Made by a program: the position numbers and the translations under genes. Shown here in pieces: positions 19,701 through 30,263 of a stretch of 37,623 nt of DNA; the first letter of the stretch is position 1; every line of letters starts with the position of its first letter. Below the pieces are notes generated by a model. The model did no database searches. It had not been told where the DNA came from and saw only the letters and a list, made by a program, of their open reading frames with translations. The DNA is from Lingula anatina (taxonomy: Eukaryota; Brachiopoda; Lingulata; Lingulida; Lingulidae): the NCBI RefSeq assembly GCF_001039355.2, contig NW_019775728.1, forward strand, positions 72,557 through 110,179, read 5' to 3'.

Positions 19701-21559
19701 GAACAAGAGCGAGAGATTAAAGGATCTTGTGTTCTTATTTCTTATTTTTTTATTCTGTGTGAAATATGTGTTTATCCCTTTTTGTTTGTAAAACACGTTC
19801 ATGAAATTTGGCCTTAACCGATTTGTGGAGAGACAATGGTGTGAGGCATACTGTTAAGTAGGCTGACCTCATAGAGCCAACATATTCATATTGGATAAAT
19901 GATTTTATCTATGGTCATAGGTCAAGGTCGTGTTGCCAAGATGGAGGACAAGGCCAGGATGCCGTTCACTGAAGCAACCATCCTGGAGGTCTTTCGCATG
20001 TCTCCTGTTGGTCAGTAACTTATTTGCATTTTTTACATATTTCAAATTTTAATACCAATGCCAATAAAACGCCATTCAACAATAATATAGATACATCAGT
20101 GTTTGGTTTTTATCAATTAAAATTGGAAAACTGCGACACCTTATTAATTAAAAAAATACAAATAAATTAATTAATTGTTCAATTTCTGGTCCTGTGCCCA
20201 TTAAATTCGGTCTGTTTAACTGGAAATCCAACCTAAATGCTTTTAGGGCAATTCTAACAAAGTCTTTATCACAATTCCCTCTCATCGCCCATGATGACCA
20301 AAGGACAAGTCAACTTTATTATAGAAAATAGTGGAAACAGTGAGGATGTTACGGCAACGAATAAAAGCACACAAAATTTATTTATGGGTAGATTATTACT
20401 GCAGAACAGCACGACTTTACCTGTGGGTATCACTTTTAGTTGCTCTCTAATATGACCTTCCCGGGAGACTGCGTTCAACCCTTATCACTGTGAAATGTTA
20501 TCCAGCCCCTCGTGTATTCTCGCATGTTCTCGTATGACGTCACGCTTTGGTTTTCCTTCGAATGAATCAATTCAAAATGAAAATATAATTTCATTCCATG
20601 TCATCAGCTCCCTCTGGTGTTCCCCATGCCACCAGTGAAGCGACAACTTTGGCCGGATACACAATTCCCAAGGGCACCATAATACTGGGAGATTTGTACC
20701 GGGTTCTTCACGATAAAAATAACTTCGAGGATCCTTACAAGTTCAAACCAGAAAGATGGCTGGATGATGATGGAAAAGTGATCAAGTCGGACAAAATGAT
20801 ACCATTTTCCATAGGTACGTAACTTTACATTACACCTACATGTTAACCGTGCAGCAACGCATTAGTGAAATTTCTTATTATGTCTATACTAACAACTAAA
20901 CCTTGTCTCTGTTAGGAAAATCAGAATTGTTCCAATCATATCCAATACGAAATACTCAAGTTCTACTTTATACACATAATTTACTATCTGATACCCTTTA
21001 CATCAAACACTGAACCATGATACATGATCATGTTTGGCAGCAAAGGATGTTACCACTCGGCCAGCAAATCCTGTAATTTGCTGTGGCATTGAAAACATAT
21101 TATTCCTGTCACACATGGCAAAGCTTTACAGAAATTGTCAAAGGCTAGACAATGCCTACAAAACACTTTTAACAGTTAAAACCAAATTCAAACTGCGGCC
21201 ACTATCTTCCCACTGCCCATAGGTATTGCTAACACCTGTTAGTTGTCAACAGATCTTTCTAGTTTAGGAGAAAAAATGTGAAAAGAATACATCGGTTGGG
21301 CTATTATATATAGTTACAAATTTATTTATGTAATTAAGTGTACATTTTCTCATTGTGATCGCTTATTTGTATTTCAGGGCCTCGTATTTGCCTGGGTAAG
21401 GGACTGGCTGAAATGGAATCGTTCATTTTCTTCACCACGTTGCTTCAGAACTTCACCTTCAAGGTACCGGAGGGGGAGAACCCGCCCAGTGGAGTAGAGG
21501 GTCTGCATGCCATAACTTTCTCGCCACACGATTACAGTGTGTACGCAGTTAGGCGCTAG
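16786..21559 (+). CDS. Cytochrome P450, CYP2 clan (array gene C), splice sites damaged
   Basis: Eight exons align with the paralogs: 16786-17173, 17579-17810, 18697-18805, 19189-19342, 19543-19679, 19914-20010, 20608-20814 and 21378-21559. They sum to 1506 nt (501 aa) without a stop. Motifs WKELRR, AGTDTT, EVFR, PERW and FSIGPRICLG (C446) are intact. However, the base pair before exon 6 is TG (19912-19913) where the other four have AG, and no in-frame substitute exists: an upstream AG at 19873-19874 runs into TAA, and the AG at 19919-19920 shifts the frame. The intron 4 donor is GC (CAG|GCATGA). Skipping exon 6 also breaks the frame. Intact exons with broken splicing suggest very recent inactivation, or an allele or assembly error. 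The B-C loop reads [14 protein letters not shown] and the region after the K-helix SPVAPSGV, both unlike the paralogs. AATAAA lies at 21675-21680. Confidence 0.8.
17401..17547. mobile_element. Small MITE in gene C intron 1
   Basis: The ends GGCCCCGTAACTTGAAAGCA (17401-17420) and the complement of 17523-17547 match over 25 bases with about four mismatches. The 147-bp element is inserted between GAGTAAATT and TTGATATATTTT relative to gene A, where intron 1 is continuous. No ORF. The class is not assigned because target duplication is unclear. Confidence 0.7.
17941..18223 (+). mobile_element. hAT-like MITE in gene C intron 2
   Basis: It is the counterpart of 2310-2553 with ends CATGGGCAGATCCAGGA and CTAAATCTGCCACTG, flanked by TATAC and TGTAC. 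The interior carries a 17-G run immediately followed by 8 C (18174-18198), a possible sequencing or assembly trouble spot. Confidence 0.6.
20983..21305. other. Intron 7 segment shared only with gene E
   Basis: The segment contains CACACATGGCAAAGCTTTA, AGGCTAGACAATGC and CTTCCCACTGCCCATAGG, all present in E intron 7 (about 34752-34995). A, B and D lack it and have a 234-base intron 7. The left part in C (CATCAAACACTGAACC...) is missing from E. No inverted ends or ORF were recognised. Confidence 0.65.
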
Positions 21560-21644
21560 AAATATACTGACTGGAACGATAAACTGAATCTTAGGTTATA
21601 ATTTATTAAAAGCAGCATTTTAGCCCACGCCTCACTTACTATAA

Positions 21645-22658
21645 ATATCATTACATATACACCTTTGGTATTGAAATAAACCACAAAACACAAAGGTCAT
21701 TTATATAGTTGCAAATTTATTGGCTTTTTTATATCTTGCCCTGACAGTTAGATATGGAAATAAGATATGTTATATAAAATATATGTACACCATACCGCCC
21801 TATCGATATGATAAAATGAGTTGTTAACTTAAAGAGAATGAAAAGATAGACAAAATGTGAATGTAGATCTTTCCAGTTATCAAAAACTGTAATATGAAAT
21901 GGTCTTTCACAACATGAAAAGTGATAAATGAACTCTTGAAAAATAAAAGTTCATGTAATTGACGGTGTTTTCGAGATGTAAAAGTCAGAAGAAAGGGACA
22001 TTTTCCATAATGGAAGTTAAAGATGACCTTTCGTCACGAAAAAGATGAGGGCTCATATTTGGTAACATTTTGTAAATAAATGTAATGTGATAAAATATGT
22101 TTTGTTTGTGCAGTGAATGAGATTCAAGTTGTCTTCTGTTTAAAAAATCAAGATCCTATCACTTGATTTTCGGTTTTGAACATCTTGTCCTCAGAATGGG
22201 CTTCTTCTCATCCGGGATATTTAAGAGAGCTGCATTAATACATCTGAATGCATACACGATATTCATCACGATTTTATTTATGTTATTGTCATAACTTAGC
22301 TGGTTTCTGGTATAAGATAAGTAAATGCATGCTCTCAAGATCGTAGTTAGATTGAGCAAAAGTATTTTGTTAAAACTCCTTGGGTTGAAGTAGACGGATA
22401 ACTTTTGCGTCTGTTTTTTTTTTAAATCATTCCTTGAACTTTCGTGTGGAATCTCGCCATCTCTTCATGTCAGTGATGTTAAAAACATGGTGGCATAATA
22501 CGCCTCTGCAGTAATACCTGCACGTACACACGTATTTGCACATAAAGGTGTCAGGAATACAATGTAGATCTTGTTTCGTATGGCATACACGTTTAAAGCC
22601 TTACAGCTGTATACTGCTTATGCAATTCTAGTTCTGACATAATACTGGAAAAGTTGCT
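21645..22658. repeat. Direct repeat copy 1 upstream of gene D
   Basis: Starts ATATCATTACATATACACC and ends AAAGTTGCT immediately before a single N at 22659. It is nearly identical to copy 2 (22708-23729). It holds the 3' intergenic module and a truncated copy of the P450 upstream block, cut 10 bp or so short of where an exon 1 would begin. Confidence 0.85.
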
Positions 22659-22707
22659 NACCCACAATGCAATTTCTATTTCCGGAAAAGATGAAAAAGG
22701 CTAATAG

Positions 22708-23729
22708 ATATCATTACATATACACCTTTGGTATTGAAATAAACCCCAAAACACAAAGGTCATGTATATAGTTGCAAATTTATTGGCTTTTTTATATCTT
22801 GCCCTGACAGTTAGATATGGAAATAAGATATGTTATATAAAAATATATGTACACCATACCGCCCTATCGATATGATAAAATGAGTTGTTAACTTAAAGAG
22901 AATGAAAAGATAGACAAAATGTGAATGTAGATCTTTCCAGTTATCAAAAACTGGAGTATGATGTGGTCTCTCACAACATGAAAAGTGATAAATGAAATCT
23001 TGAAAAATAAAAGTTCATGTAAATGACGGTGTTTTCGAGATGTAAAAGTCAGAAGAAAGGGACATTTTCCATAATGGAAGTTAAAGATGACCTTTCGTCA
23101 CGAAAAAGATGAGGGCTCATATTTGGTAACATTTTGTAAATAAATGTAATGTGATAAAATATGTTTTGTTTGTGCAGTGAATGAGATTCAAGTTGTCTTC
23201 TGTTTAAAAAATCAAGATCCTATCACTTGATTTTCGGTTTTGAACATCTTGTCCTCAGAATGGGCTTCTTCTCATCCGGGATATTTAAGAGAGCTGCATT
23301 AATACATCTGAATGCATACACGATATTCATCACGATTTTATTTATGTTATTGTCATAACTTAGCTGGTTTCTGGTATAAGATATGTAAATGCATGCTCTC
23401 AAGATCGTAGTTAGATTGAGCAAAAGTATTTTGTTAAAACTCCTTGGGTTGAAGTAGACGGATAACTTTTGCGTCTGTTTTTTTTTTTTTTAAATCATTC
23501 CTTGAACTTTCGTGTGGAATCTCGCCATCTCTTCATGTCAGTGATGTTAAAAACATGGTGGCATAATACGCCTCTGCAGTAATACCTGCACGTACACACG
23601 TATACATTGCACATAAAGGTGTCAGGAATACAATGTAGATCTTGTTTCGTATGGCATACACGTTTAAAGCCTTACATCTGTATACTGCTTATGCAATTCT
23701 AGGTCTGACATAATACTGGAAAAGTTGCT
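22708..23729. repeat. Direct repeat copy 2 upstream of gene D
   Basis: Offset by 1063-1064 bases from copy 1 with only scattered differences (for example CTGTAATATGAAATGG against CTGGAGTATGATGTGG). It continues without a break into gene D. The 48 bases between N and this copy (22660-22707) do not match the corresponding sequence before copy 1. Confidence 0.85.
23565..23725 (+). promoter_or_regulatory. Putative promoter / 5' leader of P450 gene D
   Basis: The TATA-like CATAAAGG is at 23612-23619. A nearly complete second copy of this block lies in repeat copy 1 (around 22497-22640), so D may have a duplicated upstream region if the assembly is right. Confidence 0.4.
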
Positions 23730-23747
23730 GTAACTGTGAAATCCAAA

Positions 23748-26700
23748 ATGGCCAACGTTGTGCAGAGTTTGTCTGAGTTTTTTGCAACCCTTGGTTTGCC
23801 GACAGTTTTGATATTCGTGGTAGTGTTTTTGTTAAGTCTGTGGATGTTGTCGTCGAGGAATCCTCGGGTGAACTGGCCGCCCGGACCTGTCTGTTTTCCC
23901 GTGGTGGGATGTCTCCCTCAGCTGATGATCAGCGGTAGAAGACGACAACCGACAGATCTTCTTCCATGGTATGATACTTACGGAAATATCATGCACATCA
24001 AACTTGGAGAACAACACATGATAATGCTGGGGACTTATGAGCTGATAGAAGAGGCTTTCGTGAAGAATGCAGCTACAGTCAGTGATAGGCCTAACTGGGT
24101 GTATTACATAAGACGATTAGTCGGAAAAGACGGTAAATAAAGATATTTCAACTTTTTTATGCAAGTTAGCTGTGTGAGTTTGGAGATAGAATGTGTGTGT
24201 GTGATGTGTGTGGGTTTTTGTGGGCGTTTATGTGATGGCGATAATTTTGTGTGTGTTTGATTGTGATTGTGTTTCTCTCCATCTCCATTTTTGTGTCTGG
24301 TAATTAAGGTAATTGGGCCATTATATATGCTTATTATATGTAAACTGCAGGTGCTGGAGTTATCTTAAAAAACGGACACGCATGGAAGGAGCTAAGGAGA
24401 TTCACACTCTCGTCTCTTCGAGATTTCGGCCTTGGGAGAAAAAGTTTACAAGAAAAAATTCAGGATGAGGCCAGATACTTGGTGCAAAACATTGAAGATG
24501 AAAATGGAAAGGCTTTCGCTCCCAGAGACAGGATTGGGAAAGCTGTCAGCAACATTATTTCTATCATAGTGTTTGGAGCTAGGTAACTGAATAGCTAAAC
24601 TTAGCGACTAGTAAAACTATTTAAGATATCTTAATGATTTGGGGAGTATGTGTATAGATTTACATGTACTGCCGGTACGGTGCACAAATGTAAGTTAAAT
24701 TATTTAATTAGCCATATCTTCAAGTCAATTGGCTTCTTCTGAGATCGTCCAAAGTCTCTCGAAGTATCTGGAAATCAAACGAAATGTCGCGAGATTTGAA
24801 AGAGAGCATGATCAGAAATCATCGCAGACCTTGCATTTTTTCACACTGCAAAGGGCCTGATATTTTGAGGTACCGACCCGTTAATCAATCATTCCAGATA
24901 TAGAATGGATGCTCTCCTAGAATTAACAGAAGTTGCAAATAAATTGATTCTACCTGCCATAGTTCCGGGCCTGTCTGTAAGCCGAGTGTTGGAAAAACAA
25001 CCCAGCGGGCAAATTATGTTGTTTTAACGTTGAAACAACGTTGAACCATAACGTTGAGTAGACATTGGATAAACGTGGGATTTGAAAGTTGTGTCATCCT
25101 CAGATAACAACGTTGTATCAACGACAGAAAACAATGTTATATAAACCCAACCCAGCGGGAAATAAGCCTGGATGTGTTTAGCAGTAGGACATGTTTGATG
25201 GCTAAATATATGTAGGGTATAAATGTATGGCCTTTAAGTTAAAATGTCCAAGGTTTAGATTAATATATAGTTCTTATATATATATATAACAAAGTCACAG
25301 TCACCTCAACCTGTCTATCTGTAACAGGTTACCAAGAACTGTTAACTCCATCACATTTACAGCAACTTATTCATCCTAGTGTTAGCTGGCCTTGCAAGTA
25401 TTTCAGTTTATTGGAATGTATTTCTGAATAACAAGTTAAGAAAATACACTAGTTAACTAAAGACACAAAACAACTGTCACTTTTACTTTAAACCCCTTTT
25501 GTTATTATATTGATAAATTTAGTTACAGTATTGATAAACAAAGTTTTCAATAATTAATATTTTAAATTACAATCCATAACTGCAAGGTTGTGTCATTGAC
25601 CAAAATACAACGTTGAGTCAATGTCACACTATGACGGTGTTTCGACGTGGCTGGATCAACGTTGATTTAACTTTGAATTTAGGTAGATCAACGGCAATTC
25701 AACGTATCAACCTGTTTTCAACGTTGATCGAACGCAACTATGCCTGCTGGGAATGAAATGGCTCCGCATACTTAGTTTCACGAGGGATTAAAAGCGATTG
25801 CCAAGCATATGTCTTGTGGATGTTATGACTTGCTAATAAGAAAATGGTGTACATTCAATTGTTTATCTAACCATTTTTTTATTCCTGGACTCGAATCTGC
25901 CGTGTGGCAACATATATAAACTTACAAAATTTCATCCAATATTATCTTTCTGGCCGTATTCTTTTACGTTTTGTCATACTGCAATCTATTGTAGAACATT
26001 TTTTTACGTTTCATTTTGGAATAAATTCTTCAATAGAAACTCCCAGCATGGTGGATTTCACTTCATTCGAGCATGGTGTTTCACTTCATCTTCTGAAAAA
26101 CGACGCACTTCGCGCAAATTCTCGTTTTAAAATGTCGTATGACGTCACTAGTACTACAGTCTCTTTTAATGCGATCTCGGTTCAAGTCCATTATGTTTTT
26201 TAATAAAAGAAAGTGTTTCCTAAAATGATTTCAGATATGACTATGAAGACACCCCAGAGATGTTGTCAGTTTTGGAGGAATCAGAGCGACTGAACAAAGG
26301 AGGACCTCTGGCCTTTACCAACTTGGCGCGCTTGCTTTTTCCGGTAAAATGGAACTATTCCAAACATTTTGCATAAGACCTTTTACATAGTGCTTATAAT
26401 TCCCCTATATATTTTTCTTCATTTCCTATTCATTACTGGCGTATATTTTGTTAATTTTTGAGCAATACTTAATGAATTCATTAATTTCAGAATCAGACCA
26501 TTGTCGACCTAGAGAACTTACTTTACTTGTAAAAAATTTGAGTGACAAAGCGTGTGCCTCAAACCACAAGAAAATTCCGATTCCTACAAAATTAAAGTTT
26601 TCATTCATATGAAAAATATATTCGCCCTCCTGGACAAATTGTAAATTTTGTATTTGGTTCTTGTAAAAAGCCTGTTGCAAAATTTGTGTCAAAAATTGCA

Positions 26701-29021
26701 AGAATGTTACTCAATTTAAGCAAAATTTGGTAAATTTCATTTCAGAAGAAGAAATTCGTCCTCATGGATGAATTATATAGTTTGATTAGACAGGAAGTAG
26801 AGCGGCACCGCCAGTCCTTTGATCCGACTGACATCCGGGACTTCATTGACCTCTATATAAAGGTCACCCAAGAGAGACTAGATCCAGAGATTTTTACTGG
26901 TATGTAACCGATTGCACGTATAAATTTGATCTCGACTTGATGGGATTCAACAGATTACTGTCTTTAAACGTTAATTAGGTGCATAACATACCTGGTATTA
27001 CCCGATTAAATATGGATAATTTTCATCGCCGTAAACTCTGCCAATTGATTATAACCACCCTCTACTTATTATTATTGTTATCATTATTATTATTATTATT
27101 ACAGATTGGAACGTTTTCCGCATCATAGTTGATCTGTATACGGCTGGAACCGACACAACAGCTAACACTTTGAGATGGTCCTTGGTTCATATGGTAAATC
27201 ACCCGGATGTACAGAAGAAGGTGCAGCAGGACATTGATCAGGTAAAGACCCACAGTAAAAATGAACAAGAGCGGGAAAATTAGACCATCTTGTGTTATTA
27301 TTTTTTTTACTTTTTAATACTGTGTACAATATATGTATTTATGCCTCGTTGTTTGTAAAATGTTCACAAAATTTGTCCTTAACCAATTTGTCGAGAGGCA
27401 GTCACGTGAGGCAAATTGTAAGTGGGTTGACCTCCCGTAGCCAACACATTCATATTGGATCTCTATGGCCACCACATGAGATGGATTTCATTAAGCAGTT
27501 CTGAATGTGATTTAATTATTTTCACTAATTAAAAAAAAACCGTGATCGTACATCAAAGGAGTTACTTGGTATAAGCTCTTATGTTTCGGTCAGTTGGAAT
27601 AGTGGATGTTTGCCGTCAGTCAATTATCCCCACTTTGCTATGCCCACTTTGAACAGAGCCAAGAGGTGATCTCAGCTAAAGTCAGTAATTGTACAATGTT
27701 ACTAGATTAAAGCGCGTGTTTCGTAACGATATGGTATTCTTTGTTTGATAAATGTATTTTTAAATTAAAATTTAAGGTCATAGGTCAAGGACGTGTTGCC
27801 AAGATGGAGGACAAGGCTAGCATGTCGTTCACTGAAGCAACCATACTGGAGGTCTTTCGCATGTCTACTGTTGGTCAGTAACTTTTTCTTTACATATTTC
27901 GAATTTAAATTGCCAACAAAAAAACTTCATTTAACAAAACTAGAGATACAGCGGTGTTTCCTTAATTAAATTCCGTCTTGGCATACTGCGACATATAATT
28001 TATAAAAATAGAAAACAAAGAAAATTAAAAGAAGAAAATAATTTGTTCGATTTCTGGTCCTATTTCCGGGGTGGAACTACATGTAGTTCTCGTCTGAACA
28101 AACTTATGGAGAAGAGGGGAAACAGGGTGTTACGGCAATTAATACAAGTACGCATAATTTATTTACGTGTAATTCGTTCGAATAAGTGTATTGTAGAACA
28201 GAACCAATTTACCTTTGGTGTCACTTTTAAGTTGCTTTCTAATATTTATATCTCGATACACTGAGTGCCAGTCTGTAAAATGTTACCCAACCTCTTGTGA
28301 ATTCTCGCAAGTTGTCGAGTCTCGTATGACGTCACGCTGTGGACTCCATTCAAATAAATCATTTCAAGTACGAGAAATCTTTCATTCCATGTCATCAGCT
28401 CCCTTGGGTGGTCCCCATGCCACCAGTGAAGCTACAACTTTGGCAGGATACACCATTCCCAAGGGCACCATAATTTTGGGAGATTTGTACCGGGTTCTGC
28501 ACGATAAGAATAACTTCGAGGATCCTTACAACTTCAAACCAGAAAGATGGCTTGATGGCGATGGTAAAGTGATCAAGTCGGACAAAATGATACCGTTTTC
28601 CGTAGGTACGTTACTTAACATAAGACCTTCATGTTACCATGCAGTGGCACATTTGTGAAATCATTACTTATTTATGTCTATATAAACAACTAAACGTTGT
28701 CTCCTAAAGATAATCAGAATTGCTTAAATCCGATCTAATAGGAAATACATAAGAGCTACTTTATTTTCATAATATATATAAATTTATTTATGTAATTTAG
28801 TGTACACTTTCTCATTGTTATCGGTTATTTGTATTTCAGGGCCTCGTATTTGCCTGGGTAAGGGACTGGCTGAAATGGAATCGTTCATTTTCTTCACCAC
28901 GTTGCTTCAGAATTTCACCTTCAAGGTACCGGAGGGGGAGAACCCGCCCAGTGGAGAAGAGGGTCTGCATGGCCTCACTTTCTCCCCACTTGATTACAAT
29001 GTGTGCGCAGTTAGGCGCTAG
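23748..29021 (+). CDS. Cytochrome P450, CYP2 clan (array gene D)
   Basis: Predicted microsomal monooxygenase, 500 aa. Exons: 23748-24132, 24351-24582, 26235-26343, 26746-26899, 27105-27241, 27777-27873, 28399-28605 and 28840-29021 (1503 nt), all introns GT-AG. The N-terminus [12 protein letters not shown] leads to a membrane anchor and PPGP. WKELRR, AGTDTT, EVFR, PERW and FSVGPRICLG (C445) are all present. Closest to E over exons 1-6: both share [18 protein letters not shown]-type exon 3 text with [35 protein letters not shown] and KASMSF. Exon 3 has EESERLN where E has EESVRLN; exon 5 has QKKVQQDID. The end of exon 8 ([14 protein letters not shown]) is unique. B-C loop: [14 protein letters not shown]. 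Intron 2 carries a 751-bp element not found in E. Confidence 0.93.
25001..25751. mobile_element. Insertion rich in AACGTT palindromes, gene D intron 2
   Basis: Gene E reads GGAAAAACAATGAAATGG across the site, while D has 751 bp bounded by CCCAGCGGGCA and TGCCTGCTGGG (inverted, 10 of 11), with AA at both sides. At least seven AACGTT palindromes occur in the outer parts (about 25027, 25039, 25051, 25109, 25607, 25658 and 25718), mostly as CAACGTTGA. A second CCCAGCGGGA at 25151 begins an AT-rich middle, so a nested or duplicated structure is likely. There is no ORF. The element is seen as non-autonomous; its class is not assigned. Confidence 0.7.
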
Positions 29022-30088
29022 AAATATGTGGACTGAAACGATTAACTGAATCTTTTAGTTTATACAAAGCAGAATTTTATCCCACACCTCACATACTATA
29101 GATATCATTACATAAACACATTTGGTATTGAAATTAAGCACAAGCCTCAAGGGTCACTTGTATCTAATTTGATTGCAATTTATTAACAAACCCCAGCAAA
29201 AGTTAGATTGCAAAAAAAATACCTCCAAATCACCAAAGTCGATGTAGCTCTGAATATCTTAGGCGCAGTGCAAAACATTTCTCTGTACAAACAAGTTGCA
29301 AATTATTTGCTTTTTTATATCTTGCCCTGATTGTTAGATATGGAAATAAGATATGTTATATACAAATATATGTACACAATACCGCCCTATCGATATGATA
29401 AAATATTTAAAGAGAATGAAAAGATAGGCAAAATGTGAAAGTAGATCTTTCCAGTTATCAAAAACTGGAGTATGATGTGGTCTTTCACAACATGAAAAGT
29501 GATAAATGAAATCTTGAAAAATAAAAGTTCATGTAAATGACGGTGTTTTCGAGATGTAAAAGTCAGAAGAAAGGAACGTTTTCCATAATGGAAGTTAAAG
29601 ATGATCTTTCGTTACGAAAAAGTGATCAAAGATGAGGGCTCATATTTTGGTAACATTTTGTAAATAAATGAAATGTGATAAAAGATGTTTTGTTTGTGCA
29701 GTGAATGAGATTCGTGTTGTCTTCTGTTTAAAAAATCAAGATCCTATCACTTGGTTTTCGGTTTTGAACATCTTGTCCTCAGAATGGGCTTCTTCTCATC
29801 CGGAATATTTATGAGAACTGCAGTAAGACAACTGAATGCATACACGATATTCATCACAATTTTATGTATGTTATTGTCATAACTTAGCTGGTTTCTGATA
29901 TAAGATATGTAAATACATATGCATGCTCTCAAGATCGTAGTTAGATTGAGCAAATAGTATTTTGTTAAAACTCCTTAGGTTAAAGTAGACGGATCACTTT
30001 TGCGTCTGTTTTTAAAAAAATATTCCTTGAACTTTCGTGTGGAATCTCGCCATCTCTTCATGTCAATGATGTTAAAAACATGGTTGCA
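29022..30088. other. Intergenic region D-E: 3' module and E upstream region
   Basis: It contains a full copy of the conserved AT-rich 3' module followed directly by the upstream region of gene E, with no CT/CA tract or G run. This is the shortest spacer in the array. A 68-codon reverse frame at 29747-29953 also occurs in the two copies before D; it follows the duplicated DNA and shows no protein features. Confidence 0.6.
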
Positions 30089-30230
30089 TAAAACGCCTCT
30101 GCAGTAATACCTGCACGTAAACACGTGCATTGCACATAAAGATGTCAGGAATAGATTTTGTTTCGTATGGCATACACGTATAAAGCCTTACAGCTGTATA
30201 CTGCTTATGCAATTCTAGTTCTGACATAAT
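30089..30230 (+). promoter_or_regulatory. Putative promoter / 5' leader of P450 gene E
   Basis: Here the TATA-like box is degraded to CATAAAGA (30135-30142), and the upstream CACGTA stretch has become AACACGTGCATTG, containing a perfect CACGTG E-box (about 30122-30127). Confidence 0.4.
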
Positions 30231-30263
30231 ACTGGAAAAGTTGCTGTAACTGTGGAATCCAAA

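Noticed and set aside
22159-23423. Two near-identical 66-codon reverse frames (22159-22359, 23223-23423), with a relative at 29747
   Set aside because: They sit in the duplicated spacer, show no protein-like features or start context, and are degraded in the copies after B and E.
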